64,000 bases of DNA from contig JANXTT010000160.1 in assembly GCA_025352225.1 (NCBI GenBank), positions 1 to 64,000 on the forward strand. Reading direction: 5' to 3'. Below are positions 27,201 to 35,338 of this stretch, piece by piece (position 1 is the stretch's first letter; every line of letters starts with the position of its first letter). The notes beneath the pieces are model-generated. The model ran no database searches, was not told where the DNA came from, and worked only from the letters and a program-made list of their open reading frames with translations. This stretch comes from Mucilaginibacter sp. (GTDB lineage: Bacteria; Bacteroidota; Bacteroidia; Sphingobacteriales; Sphingobacteriaceae). The position numbers and the translations under genes were made by a program.

Positions 27201-27555
27201 GGAAAACAAAGACGGGCGCAAAGGGTTAGGAGATTTGGATAAAATTGCAAAGGAAATGGAACAAACTGAAAGGGATCTCGTAAACAAGCAGATATTTGAT
27301 GAAACCCTAAAAAGGCAACAACAAATTCATACACGGCTTTTAGAGGCAGAACGGGCAGATCAGCAGCGCGACCAAGATCAGCAACGGGAAAGCAATGCTG
27401 GCAAAACTCCCCCCCCTGGTTATATAAAAGCACTGCAATATTACCAGCAGATGAGCAATAAGCAAACAGAACAAATACATACTGTATCACCTGCTTTAAA
27501 TTTTTATTATAAAAATAAAGTGAAAATATATTTTGATCAAATTAATGGTAAATAA
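24247..27555 (+). CDS. DUF4175 membrane protein with long coiled coil
   Basis: The 1102-residue protein starts with TTG (NNNNYNLLIEKIDTF.. is the usual DUF4175 N terminus, and no ATG is available before it). It has membrane helices at about 25-45, 55-80 and 155-172, then a beta-rich extracytoplasmic region (about 190-490). From about 510 to 1060 it is Gln/Lys/Glu-rich coiled coil (MDDLKQKNEQLDPPG, QMQQQLNQNMQKMREQMQ). DUF4175 is common in Bacteroidota and its role is unknown. It is followed two bases later by an anti-sigma-kinase-like gene and then ybeY. Confidence 0.85.
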   Translation: MNNNNYNLLIEKIDTFTRKYYLNKLLRGVVFFGGTLFCGYVVIILSEYWGHFSTLLRGVLFYGYILINMSVFGWLVLPPLLAYFKLGKIISHAEAAQIIGTHFTDVKDKLLNTLQLKQLADENPNHRLLIEASIDQKIFSLKTISFPSAIRIKENMRYVKWAAIPFGVIIILAFTAPAILKDSTERLIKHNKYFEPVSPFQFVIVNPSLSVVQGDDLKLDLKLIGDKFPNEVYLEIGNNTFKLDKESISRFHYSFSNLQKTVHFKFIGGDFSSREYDVIVNLKPSLLRFDVDLQYPAYLHKKNETLNNAGDLTIPAGTTVHWAMHTQNASEVLFKMNASNTYIKGADNTFLHTARILKTSNYTLKAINALVTNGDSAIYHINVVADEPPTITVYNKPDSASSKAIYFNGTIQDDHGFSGLMFHYTISGNKNEKARAFTKMVKADLNTNQASFFYFWDLNELNAKPGEQVKYYFEVADNDAVIGPKKTRSTAQVLNVPTEQEISKQLDVGTQSVKQKMQSAIKLSAQIERESQKLTQLLINKNTLSFDEKKQVEDLLQKRKELESLVKDIQKENKQNQLNRQENTKQDEAILEKQKQIEELFNNVLDEKTRELLKNLQQMLEKNQKELTQDAVSKMQMDSKSLKKELDRVLELYKKLEFDQKLNESIEQLNKLAQKLEQLSLESKQAKSDQKSLQQQQEQLNKEFKDLEKSMDDLKQKNEQLDPPGNFENPTQDEKNIKEQLDKSADELNKNNKGKASQSQQQAAKQMQQLSQKLKQSEQQGEESANQININQLREIVKHLINSSLNQENIMETMRGLSTADPGYVTWTQKQMDIKSNMKNVEDSLYSLSKRVPQIQSTVNKEIAIINTNLDQSIANLADRKTSEANRNQQYTMTSMNNLALMLSEALEQMQKAMKNAKPGKGKQPSLSQLGQMQQQLNQNMQKMREQMQEGNKGKPQQGNMSEQLAKMARQQQSIRQALQQINKQENKDGRKGLGDLDKIAKEMEQTERDLVNKQIFDETLKRQQQIHTRLLEAERADQQRDQDQQRESNAGKTPPPGYIKALQYYQQMSNKQTEQIHTVSPALNFYYKNKVKIYFDQINGK

Positions 27556-27556
27556 T

Positions 27557-27979
27557 ATGGAACAGGCCAATATTGAAACCAATAAATTATTTACATTGCA
27601 ACTACCATCAAAAATGGAGAGCCTAACATCGCTCGAAAACTTGATTGAGGAGTTGGCAGACACTTACAAAATTAGTGATGATACTTTTGCAAACATGATG
27701 ACATGTTTAAACGAAGTATTTATTAATGCTATTGTACATGGCAATAAATTACAAGAAGATAAAAAAGTAATTATAAATGCTGAAGTAGATAATAGGCGTA
27801 TAATATGGACAGTAACCGACCAAGGGCCAGGTTTTGACTATAGTAAACTGCCGGACCCAACAGCGCCAGAAAATATTGAAAGCCTTACAGGCCGCGGTGT
27901 TTTTATTATAAAACAACTGGCAGACCAGTGTGTTTTTAATGCGTTGGGTAACGAGGTTGAGCTACATTTTAAAATCTAG
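27557..27979 (+). CDS. RsbW/SpoIIAB-like ATP-binding anti-sigma regulator
   Basis: The protein of about 140 residues is a stand-alone GHKL ATPase: N-box EVFINAIVHGN, G1 box VTDQGPGFD, G2 box GRGVFIIKQLAD. Such proteins are serine kinases that hold an anti-sigma-antagonist (STAS) protein or a sigma factor. The frame has an ATG at 27533 overlapping the previous gene; the ATG at 27557, one base after that stop, gives the family start (MEQANIETNKLF). A STAS protein is encoded at 34809-35192 and could be a partner, which is inference only. ybeY starts one base after this gene. Confidence 0.88.
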   Translation: MEQANIETNKLFTLQLPSKMESLTSLENLIEELADTYKISDDTFANMMTCLNEVFINAIVHGNKLQEDKKVIINAEVDNRRIIWTVTDQGPGFDYSKLPDPTAPENIESLTGRGVFIIKQLADQCVFNALGNEVELHFKI

Positions 27980-27980
27980 T

Positions 27981-28409
27981 ATGGCTATACCTGTTTTTTT
28001 TTTTGAAGAGGATATTTTATTCAAACCTAAAAAAAAAGCGAATTTACGTACGTGGATAAAACACACCATTATAGCAGAGGGGAAGAGCTTAAAAGAGCTA
28101 AATTATATTTTTTGCTCAGATCAATATCTTATTCAAATCAATCAGCAATATTTAAATCACGATACTTATACTGATATTATTACGTTTGATAATGCTGAAA
28201 TAGACGGTGTTATACAGGGTGATATTTTTATTTCGGTTGAAAGGATAAAAGAGAATGCCGCTAGTTTTTCTGGAAATGAAACAGACGAACTGCACCGGGT
28301 AATGATTCATGGTGTATTGCATTTGTTGGGGTATAAGGATAAAACCAAAAGTGACAAAAGCCTGATGACCCAAAAGGAAGATTTTTATCTTTCTGAACGG
28401 CTTATGTAA
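27981..28409 (+). CDS. ybeY: Endoribonuclease YbeY
   Basis: YbeY is the metal-dependent RNase for 16S rRNA 3'-end maturation and ribosome quality control. The protein (about 142 residues) has TDIITFD, QGDIFISVERI and the motif MIHGVLHLLGYKDKT. Two ligand His residues are present; the third position, His in E. coli (GYDH), is Asp here. The start ATG 27981 follows the preceding stop by one base; an in-frame ATG at 27930 would overlap and is less likely. Third gene of the DUF4175 operon. Confidence 0.95.
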   Translation: MAIPVFFFEEDILFKPKKKANLRTWIKHTIIAEGKSLKELNYIFCSDQYLIQINQQYLNHDTYTDIITFDNAEIDGVIQGDIFISVERIKENAASFSGNETDELHRVMIHGVLHLLGYKDKTKSDKSLMTQKEDFYLSERLM

Positions 28410-28477
28410 AATTTATATTGTTTTACGAAATATTAAGAAAATCTACTTACAATTGTTCCATAAATAATTAAAACTCC

Positions 28478-28987
28478 ATGAAAACTTTAGCTTTAGTGCT
28501 CTCATTAATGTTTATTTCGCCATCATCAGTTTATGATTTTAAACTAAAAACGATAGACGGCAAAAAATTCAGCCTATCTAAATACAAAGGAAAAAAAATA
28601 TTAGTAGTTAATACAGCTTCAATGTGTGGATATACGCCACAGTATGCAGAGTTGCAAAAATTAGCAGACAAGTATAAAGACAAACTTGTTGTGGTGGGCT
28701 TTCCGGCTAATAATTTTGGTGGGCAAGAGCCGGGCACCAATACATTAATTAAAGAGTTTTGTTTAAAAAATTATGGTGTAACATTTCCGCTTAGCGAAAA
28801 AGTTAGCGTAAAGGGAGATGATATGGATCCACTGTTTAAATATTTAACATCGGCTCCAAACCCTGATTTTACCGGCGAAATTAAATGGAACTTTGAGAAG
28901 TTTTTAATAGATGAAAACGGGAATTTAATTCATCGTTACCGGTCAAGTACCACTCCATTATCAGAAGATATTACTAAGGAATTGTAA
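28478..28987 (+). CDS. Glutathione peroxidase-like thiol peroxidase
   Basis: The 169-residue protein reduces peroxides with thioredoxin-like reductants in most bacteria. Catalytic positions are Cys50 (NTASMCGYT), Gln83 (NNFGGQEPG) and Trp/Asn of KWNFEKF. The N terminus (MKTLALVLSLMFISPSSVYD) looks like a signal sequence, so it is probably periplasmic. The normal GPx length is about 160. It ends before a shared terminator. Confidence 0.95.
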   Translation: MKTLALVLSLMFISPSSVYDFKLKTIDGKKFSLSKYKGKKILVVNTASMCGYTPQYAELQKLADKYKDKLVVVGFPANNFGGQEPGTNTLIKEFCLKNYGVTFPLSEKVSVKGDDMDPLFKYLTSAPNPDFTGEIKWNFEKFLIDENGNLIHRYRSSTTPLSEDITKEL

Positions 28988-29037
28988 AATCAATCGGTAA
29001 CTATATCTAATTTACAATCAGGATCTACCCATTATGT

Positions 29038-29076
29038 AAACGCAGAAGAGGCCATTTTGGGGCTTCTTCTGCGTTT
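29038..29076. terminator. Bidirectional terminator
   Basis: Stem AAACGCAGAAGA-G-GCC (29038-29053) pairs with GGC-T-TCTTCTGCGTTT with one G-U wobble on the plus strand. T-rich sequence follows on the plus strand and A-rich sequence precedes it, serving the peroxidase and the converging M13 gene. Confidence 0.8.
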
Positions 29077-29084
29077 ATAAATAC

Positions 29085-31142
29085 TTACCAAACCTGTATC
29101 CGTTGATTTTCAGGCCTATAAAGCGTATCTCCGGGCTTAACATTAAAGGCTTTATAAAACTCGGGCATATTAGACAAGGGCCCATTAACCCTAAACATTT
29201 CAGGCGAGTGCGGGTCTCCGCTTATGCGCATTCTCATGGTTTCATCACGATCCTTTATTCTCCATACCTGGCCAAAAGATAAAAAGAAGCGTTGATCTGG
29301 TGTAAATCCGTCAATTTTTTTATCCCCCTTACCTTGCGCTGTATTTTTAAAAGCCTCGTACGCAATAGCTAAGCCCCCTATATCTGCTAAGTTTTCACCT
29401 TGAGTAAGGCTTCCGTTAACATGCAAATTATTTAATATAATGTATTTATTGTACTGATCAATAACAACTTGCACTTTCGCTTTAAATTTTGCCGCGTCAA
29501 GGGCGTTCCACCAATCTTTCAAATTTCCTGCTTTATCATATTGGCGGCCCTGATCGTCAAACCCGTGAGTCATTTCATGTCCTATAATACTGCCAATTGC
29601 GCCATAATTAATTGCATCATCAGCATTTTTATCAAAGAAAGGGAATTGTAATATTCCGGCCGGGAAAACAATTTCATTAAAAGCGGGATTGTAATAGGCG
29701 TTTACCGTGGGTGGGGTCATTCCCCATTCTGTCTTGTCAACAGGTTTGCCCATTTTGTTAATCATTTCCTTGTAATCATGTTTGGCTATTGATTGCAGAT
29801 TTTTGTAATATGTGCCTTTGTAAATAGTTACATCATCGTAATTTTTCCATTTGTTAGGATAACCTATTTTTTTTGTGAAAGCATCTAGTTTTTCGATGGC
29901 TCGCTTTTTTGTTTCGGGGCTCATCCAATCTAACCGTTCAATACGTTTATGATAAACGGCTTGCAGATTATTAACCAAATCAAGCATCCGTTTTTTTGCT
30001 TCTGCCGGGAAATATTGCTCCACATATAACTGTCCCAGTAGTTCGCCTAAACCACCATCAACATTGGCAACCATTTTTTTCCATCGCTCTTTTTGCTGCT
30101 TTTGTCCACTTAGGGTTTTGCCAAAAAAATCAAACCGGGCATCTCTAAAGTTTTTACTAAGTGAGTTAGCCGCATTATCTAAAGCATCTAATTTTAATTT
30201 ATCTTTCCAAATTTCTATGGGCTGTGTTTTAAGCAAAACATCTAAAGCTTGGTAATATTTGGGCTGTCCAACCAATATAGTATCCGTTTTTACCTGTAAT
30301 CTGCTTAATAAATCTTTTACATTAATATCTGGCACCTGTTTCTGAAAATCAGCTATTGTAAACTTATGGTAGTTGGCTATCGGATCACGTAATTCAACCG
30401 GAGTTGAGTGCGATTTCGCAATTTCGGTTTCGAGCTTCAATACATCAGCGGCACGCTTTGCCGCAGTTGGAGCGTCAGCCCCGGTTAAGGTAAATAACTT
30501 GGCAATATATTTAACATATTGCTTGCGAATGTTCTGGCTAACGCTGTCCGTTTTAAAATAATAATCTCTGTTAGGCAAACCTAAACCAGCCTGACCAAAA
30601 TTAACGGCGTTTTTAGTGCTTATTCTATCGTCTGGTGCTACACTAAAGCCAAATAAAAAACCATTCCCTCCCTTAAAACCATCAGCAGCTAAGCGAATTA
30701 ATTGCTTATAATCCTTTATACCGTCAATTTGTGAAAGTAATGGCTTTACAGGCTCGTAACCTAGTTTTTCAATAGAAACGGTATCCATGCCGCTAGTAAA
30801 TAGGTCGGCAACCTTTTGTTCTTTGCTGCCTGCGGTAGTATTAGTTGCGGCAAGCTGAGTTAATATTTTATGAAGCGTTATTTGATTATCATCATATAAA
30901 GTATAAAACGACCCCCAACCTGTTTGTGATGCCGGTATCTGAGTTTTTTTCATCCAGTTACCACTGGTATATAAAAAGAAATTGTCTCCGGGTTTAACGG
31001 TTGTATCCATCCCGTTTTTATCAAAAAAAACAGTCCTGGCTGGTAAGGCATCCACCGCTTCCGTTTTTGATTTGCTAGTACATGAAACTGCCAGAAAAGC
31101 AGGGAGAGACAGATATAAAAAACAAGAATGTATCTTCATCAT
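29085..31142 (-). CDS. M13 family zinc metallopeptidase (neprilysin/PepO type) lipoprotein
   Basis: The 685-residue protein is a lipoprotein (SLPAFLAVSC, Cys near residue 21) with a long M13 N domain (about 45-430) and the C-terminal catalytic domain: VNAYYNPAFNEIVFPAGILQ, HEMTH zinc motif (about 522) in GHEMTHGFDDQG, and ENLADIGGL (about 587) giving the third ligand Glu. It cleaves oligopeptides outside the cytoplasm. It stands alone between a terminator and a divergent membrane gene. Confidence 0.96.
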   Translation of the reverse strand: MMKIHSCFLYLSLPAFLAVSCTSKSKTEAVDALPARTVFFDKNGMDTTVKPGDNFFLYTSGNWMKKTQIPASQTGWGSFYTLYDDNQITLHKILTQLAATNTTAGSKEQKVADLFTSGMDTVSIEKLGYEPVKPLLSQIDGIKDYKQLIRLAADGFKGGNGFLFGFSVAPDDRISTKNAVNFGQAGLGLPNRDYYFKTDSVSQNIRKQYVKYIAKLFTLTGADAPTAAKRAADVLKLETEIAKSHSTPVELRDPIANYHKFTIADFQKQVPDINVKDLLSRLQVKTDTILVGQPKYYQALDVLLKTQPIEIWKDKLKLDALDNAANSLSKNFRDARFDFFGKTLSGQKQQKERWKKMVANVDGGLGELLGQLYVEQYFPAEAKKRMLDLVNNLQAVYHKRIERLDWMSPETKKRAIEKLDAFTKKIGYPNKWKNYDDVTIYKGTYYKNLQSIAKHDYKEMINKMGKPVDKTEWGMTPPTVNAYYNPAFNEIVFPAGILQFPFFDKNADDAINYGAIGSIIGHEMTHGFDDQGRQYDKAGNLKDWWNALDAAKFKAKVQVVIDQYNKYIILNNLHVNGSLTQGENLADIGGLAIAYEAFKNTAQGKGDKKIDGFTPDQRFFLSFGQVWRIKDRDETMRMRISGDPHSPEMFRVNGPLSNMPEFYKAFNVKPGDTLYRPENQRIQVW

Positions 31143-31300
31143 AATTAATATTTAACTGCTAAAATTTAAAAATACAAAAAAGAAAAGGAAATATAAGATA
31201 GCGTATTTAACTTATATGTAAATCAAGTGATATAAACACTGCTTCAATTCAAGTTGTAAATTATTTAACTTCGCAGCAATTGGCTCACCAGAATTAATGT

Positions 31301-32812
31301 ATGCTAAATTTGATGTTAAAAAACTTTTTAATCCGCCACTTTGATGCCTTAATAGCAGCAATAATCGGCTTTTTTGTACTTAGTTTGTTTACAAAATATG
31401 GGGGCATCGGTATCTCGCCTGATTCGGTAATGTATATTAGCGGGGCACGAAATATTTACGCGCACCAAGTTTTTTTTTATTTTGGACATCAAGCGTTGGT
31501 CGCATTTCCTTTATTCTACCCCACGTTTCTGAGCACTATACTATTTATTACAGGTATTGATCCGGTAATAATCGGGCCAACTTTAAATGGATTACTTTTC
31601 GCCCTTCTTATTTTCCTTTCGGGCATAGTAATGGAACGTTTTATCTTTCCATCCAAATGGTATAAATGGTTTATTTTATTGGCCATAGCGTTAAGTCCTT
31701 CACTCCTAGAGATATATTCTATGCTTTGGTCAGAGACGCTGTTCATGGTATGGACATTGGTGTTTATGATTGCGTATAAGCGTTATATGAGCACCCATTC
31801 TTTACGCTCGCTTATGTTAGTAGCGGGCATTACGGCATTGGCTTGCGTTACCCGGTATGCAGGGGTAACATTAATAGGTGCCGGAGGGTTGCTTTTACTT
31901 TTTGATCTGAACCTAAATATCAGAAAAAAGATAGGCCATATCCTCATATTTGGGCTGATCAGTATATCGTTGCTCGTAACCAACCTGGTACGCAATTCGT
32001 TGGTTACACATACAGGTACCGGCCCCCGTTATAAGTCGCTCACCTCGTTGTACGATAATATGCACTATGCCGGTACTGTATTATGCGATTGGCTAACCCT
32101 TACTGAGCAACAATATGGTTTAGCATTTACCATAACATTATTAACCGTGCTGGCCTTTATCATCGCTTTTTTGCTTAACACGTTCCGGAACAGAGCCAGA
32201 TATTTTACTTACGAGCAAATTGCCCTGGCATTTTTTATTGTATACGCGCTCTTTATGATCATATCGGCCACAATATCCCGGTACGAGCGAATAAACAACA
32301 GGTTGTTATCGCCCATGTTTATCCCTTTTTTATTGGGGTGTACCTATTGGATTCCATTGGCTATACGCGAGCAAGCCTCCAAAGTGAGAATATTTGCCAC
32401 CGTAATAGCCGCAGTACTGGCACTCGGCTTTTTGTATGGCGAAATCAAGAATGATACGCAACGTTATGACGATCAAGGCGATTATGGCGTACCCGGTTAT
32501 ACCGACGATAGTTGGAATAAGTCTGATCTTATAAAATTGTTAAAGCGTAACCCGGGCATGTTTAAACAGGGTTACCCTATATATAATAACGCATGCGAGG
32601 CTTTTTATTTCTTTACTGGAAAGGGCTCTGCCTATATACCTAAACCAACGGATGTAAAACGCATGCAAAGTTTTGACGCCCAACCTCATGGATACATTGT
32701 AATTTTTGACCAACTGCCAGATCCTACCTTGCTTCCGCTGCAAAAAATATTGCTGTATAAACCACTAAAGCAATTGTATAAATTTGCCGATGGTGGTGTT
32801 TATATGTGGTAA
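31301..32812 (+). CDS. GT-C-like polytopic glycosyltransferase
   Basis: The 503-residue protein has about ten membrane helices and an acidic motif in the first loop (GIGISPDSVMYISGARN), as in polyprenol-phosphate-sugar-dependent GT-C/ArnT-like enzymes. Conserved Arg-Tyr (CVTRYAGV) follows helix seven or so. The C-terminal about 110 residues are soluble. No acceptor or donor can be named. The start at 31301 could also be the next ATG at 31313. It converges with the esterase gene, four bases between stops. Confidence 0.65.
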   Translation: MLNLMLKNFLIRHFDALIAAIIGFFVLSLFTKYGGIGISPDSVMYISGARNIYAHQVFFYFGHQALVAFPLFYPTFLSTILFITGIDPVIIGPTLNGLLFALLIFLSGIVMERFIFPSKWYKWFILLAIALSPSLLEIYSMLWSETLFMVWTLVFMIAYKRYMSTHSLRSLMLVAGITALACVTRYAGVTLIGAGGLLLLFDLNLNIRKKIGHILIFGLISISLLVTNLVRNSLVTHTGTGPRYKSLTSLYDNMHYAGTVLCDWLTLTEQQYGLAFTITLLTVLAFIIAFLLNTFRNRARYFTYEQIALAFFIVYALFMIISATISRYERINNRLLSPMFIPFLLGCTYWIPLAIREQASKVRIFATVIAAVLALGFLYGEIKNDTQRYDDQGDYGVPGYTDDSWNKSDLIKLLKRNPGMFKQGYPIYNNACEAFYFFTGKGSAYIPKPTDVKRMQSFDAQPHGYIVIFDQLPDPTLLPLQKILLYKPLKQLYKFADGGVYMW

Positions 32813-32816
32813 GCAA

Positions 32817-33902
32817 TTAACGCCAACCGGTAATTTGCCTGATATAAGCCGTTAACTCCCCGGCAATTTGCTTGTGTTCATCCATATCCGGGTGGCCACC
32901 ACAGCCTTTGTGGTACTGTTTGCTAAAAAAATAACGGGTTACTTTTTTATCGCCCTGTTGTTTCACCGCGTTAATTATGCCATCAATATACCTTTTCAAA
33001 ACCGGAGTGAGGTTATTATCGCCCATGGGGCTAGTGAGGCAAATAATATTAGCCAGCGGGTAGTGTTTGCGTACGTCGCTTATAAATTTAATGTATGCCT
33101 TACAAAACAGGGAGGAGTCTTGTACGCCATCATTCTGCCCAAGGCAAACGGTTACTACATCGGGCTGGTAGCGTTTAAAATCCCAGGGAATGGTATCGGT
33201 ACGTAAATTTAATTTATCAAACACCTGCGGCATTGTAACGGTCATTCCGCAGCAGCTATGAATAAGCCCAATGCCCGATACTGATGTTAAATGCCATTGC
33301 GCATTTAAATTACGGGCTGTACGTGCGCCGTAACTGAGGTAAGCATTATGCTGGAGATACCAATCGCCAACATTGCAAGGCGCTACCGACAGATCCATAC
33401 CTGTACCGCAGGTAATGGAATTGCCGATAAATTCAATTTTATGAGCCGGGCTGGCGGGAGCGGGGAATAATTGCTGGCATTTTATGCTAACAAACTCCAG
33501 GTAACCAATTCCTGATTCCGTATCCTTACAAATGGTAACAGTATGTGCTTTGTTGGATAAATTTCCGCCAATTTTTATGGTGTTAACTTTGCCTGTAGTT
33601 TGTATGCGGTAAGGTTGCTGATCGTCAATAACGATCTCAATAAAGTTATGCGATTTGCCGTATAGCTCCTCATCGTTAATAACAACCTCACAGCCAGTGC
33701 CTTTAAATTTTGCCTTTATGTATACACCCGGCGACCAGAAACGCGGCTTTAGCGGGTTGGAGAAGTCTATTCGGCCAGTATATTGCAGATATGGATTATT
33801 TGCTTCATAAACTTTTTCGGACGATAAGGGTTTACCTTTCGCTGATAGGGTAAAAGAGGCCGTTGTTATTAAAACAAATAAGCAAATGATAACTTTTTTC
33901 AT
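32817..33902 (-). CDS. SGNH/GDSL esterase with N-terminal beta-sandwich (CE2-like)
   Basis: The 361-residue exported protein has a signal peptide from ATG 33902 (MKKVIICLFVLITTASFTLS); an upstream ATG at 33923 adds seven residues and is less likely. Residues about 30-145 form a jelly-roll like that of CE2 acetylxylan esterases. The SGNH domain follows with IEFIGNSITCGTG (Ser near 162), CLGQND and the GGHPD His (about 337). It probably deacetylates plant polysaccharides, fitting the nearby glycosidases; the substrate is inferred. Confidence 0.85.
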   Translation of the reverse strand: MKKVIICLFVLITTASFTLSAKGKPLSSEKVYEANNPYLQYTGRIDFSNPLKPRFWSPGVYIKAKFKGTGCEVVINDEELYGKSHNFIEIVIDDQQPYRIQTTGKVNTIKIGGNLSNKAHTVTICKDTESGIGYLEFVSIKCQQLFPAPASPAHKIEFIGNSITCGTGMDLSVAPCNVGDWYLQHNAYLSYGARTARNLNAQWHLTSVSGIGLIHSCCGMTVTMPQVFDKLNLRTDTIPWDFKRYQPDVVTVCLGQNDGVQDSSLFCKAYIKFISDVRKHYPLANIICLTSPMGDNNLTPVLKRYIDGIINAVKQQGDKKVTRYFFSKQYHKGCGGHPDMDEHKQIAGELTAYIRQITGWR

Positions 33903-34010
33903 GAGATTGAAATGATTAGGCACAATAAAATTTTGATAGCCGAAATAAAATATAAAGCTATTTATTAGTAAACAACAGGTGTAATACTATTATAACAATA
34001 GTTTGTATAC

Positions 34011-34673
34011 CTAGCCCATTAACTCTTTCATTAGTTTATCAAATGCAACTTTCAAATCGGCCAGTTCTAGCTCGACGATGCTGAGCCTCGTTTCCAGGTC
34101 GGTTATTATTAAACGAGTTCCGGTAGCGGGCTCATCAATTACATCATCGTCTAAAATGTCGGGGATGCCACTTAATAAATGGGCGTATCGAACTTCTTTT
34201 TGGCCTGTTCGGCGAGGTAATTGCTGTACAAATGGAGGCTCCGTAGCGGCAAGTCTTTCTAATACCGCTTGTACTTCGTCAAGGGTTTCAAACTCGTACA
34301 TGCGGCCCGAATTGGTGTTGATTTCGCCGGGAGTTTGCGGGCCCCGTAACATTAACAAACAAATTACGGCAACCTCGGCGGGTACAACCGGAAACACAAT
34401 GGCAAAGTTATGTTTATATTTTACTGAACGTATTGAGCCGCCTGTAGCGGTTGATATTAGGCCCCGCTTTTTAAGCATGTCTAAAGCTACAACCACGGTT
34501 TCGTCAGTATATTGAACTACTGGCTTACGTGATGTTTTTTGATTGCAAGCCGCTGTGAGGCTATTGATCGTCATGGGATAATAGTCGGGCGTGGTTTTAC
34601 ACTTTTCCATTAAAGTACCCAGCACCCGAAGCTCGGGAGCGTCTAATATGGGTAAAGTTTGCGGGGAAGACAT
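34011..34673 (-). CDS. yceH: YceH family protein (DUF480)
   Basis: The 220-residue protein carries the DUF480 signature PILDAPELRVLGTLMEKCKT and TPDYYPMTINSLTAACNQK at its N terminus, two tandem winged-helix regions and a short coiled-coil C terminus (LETRLSIVELELADLKVAF). The family's function is not firmly known. It is transcribed in the same direction as the STAS gene but separated by a hairpin. Confidence 0.93.
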   Translation of the reverse strand: MSSPQTLPILDAPELRVLGTLMEKCKTTPDYYPMTINSLTAACNQKTSRKPVVQYTDETVVVALDMLKKRGLISTATGGSIRSVKYKHNFAIVFPVVPAEVAVICLLMLRGPQTPGEINTNSGRMYEFETLDEVQAVLERLAATEPPFVQQLPRRTGQKEVRYAHLLSGIPDILDDDVIDEPATGTRLIITDLETRLSIVELELADLKVAFDKLMKELMG

Positions 34674-34715
34674 TAGTATCGGCGGTTTAAATATTAAATA
34701 AGAGTAGTGTAATTG

Positions 34716-34760
34716 AAACTATAGCGCACGGTATAAACCATACATTGCGCGCTATAGTTT
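34716..34760 (-). terminator. Long hairpin between STAS gene and yceH
   Basis: A perfect 12-base stem (AAACTATAGCGC, 34716-34727, with GCGCTATAGTTT, 34749-34760) encloses a small inner hairpin (GTAT / ATAC). On the minus strand a short T-rich stretch follows. It likely ends the STAS transcript. Confidence 0.65.
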
Positions 34761-34808
34761 TGCACTGGCAATAACAATGAATGGTTAAATAAGCAATACG
34801 GAACTTAG

Positions 34809-35192
34809 TTATTCAGCCGTTTTTTGATGCTGTTTTTCTTGTTCAATGGCGGCCTTAATGAGTAATTCTTTAGCGTCTTTTAACGTTGGTACAATGGTTA
34901 AAACATCGTTTAGCTGCGCAATATTTACCAGTTTTGAAACATGCTCGTCAAGCCCGGTTAAAATTAATGAGCCTTGAGAATAATTACATAACCGATGCCC
35001 TACCAATAAACTGCTCAAACCCGATGAATCAATAAACTTAACGGAAGAAAGGTCCATAATAATATTTTTATGGCCATCAGAATGGATAACCATAAATTGT
35101 GATTTTAAATCCAAAGCCTCTATCGCGTTTAATTTTGGTTCTTTAAGCTTTAGGAATAAAAACTTGTCATGTGTTTCTAAAATGTATTTCAT
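34809..35192 (-). CDS. STAS-domain protein (anti-sigma factor antagonist type)
   Basis: The 127-residue protein has a STAS fold: NIIMDLSSVKFIDSSGLSSLL places the phosphorylatable Ser in the expected DSSGL loop (about residues 54-58). The last about 15 residues are polar (EQEKQHQKTAE). Such proteins switch partner by phosphorylation by an RsbW-type kinase; the candidate here is the ATPase at 27557-27979. No sigma factor or phosphatase is next to it, so its pathway is unknown. Confidence 0.9.
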   Translation of the reverse strand: MKYILETHDKFLFLKLKEPKLNAIEALDLKSQFMVIHSDGHKNIIMDLSSVKFIDSSGLSSLLVGHRLCNYSQGSLILTGLDEHVSKLVNIAQLNDVLTIVPTLKDAKELLIKAAIEQEKQHQKTAE

Positions 35193-35298
35193 TGCAGCAG
35201 TCTGGTTTATTGATATTATTAGTCAGCGTCTTTGGCATTTAAAATGATAAAGATTAGCTACGGATACATGAAAGTATTACAAATAATTCGTATTAAGA

Positions 35299-35337
35299 AA
35301 TTAGTTAAACTAATTATACCCTAAAGTTAAACTAATT
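35299..35337. repeat. Palindrome and direct repeat after the GH42 gene
   Basis: GTTAAACTAATT occurs at 35304-35315 and again at 35326-35337, just past the GH42 stop. The first copy is part of a hairpin (AATTAGTT-A-AACTAATT, 35299-35315). It may act as a weak terminator. Confidence 0.5.
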
Positions 35338-35338
35338 T

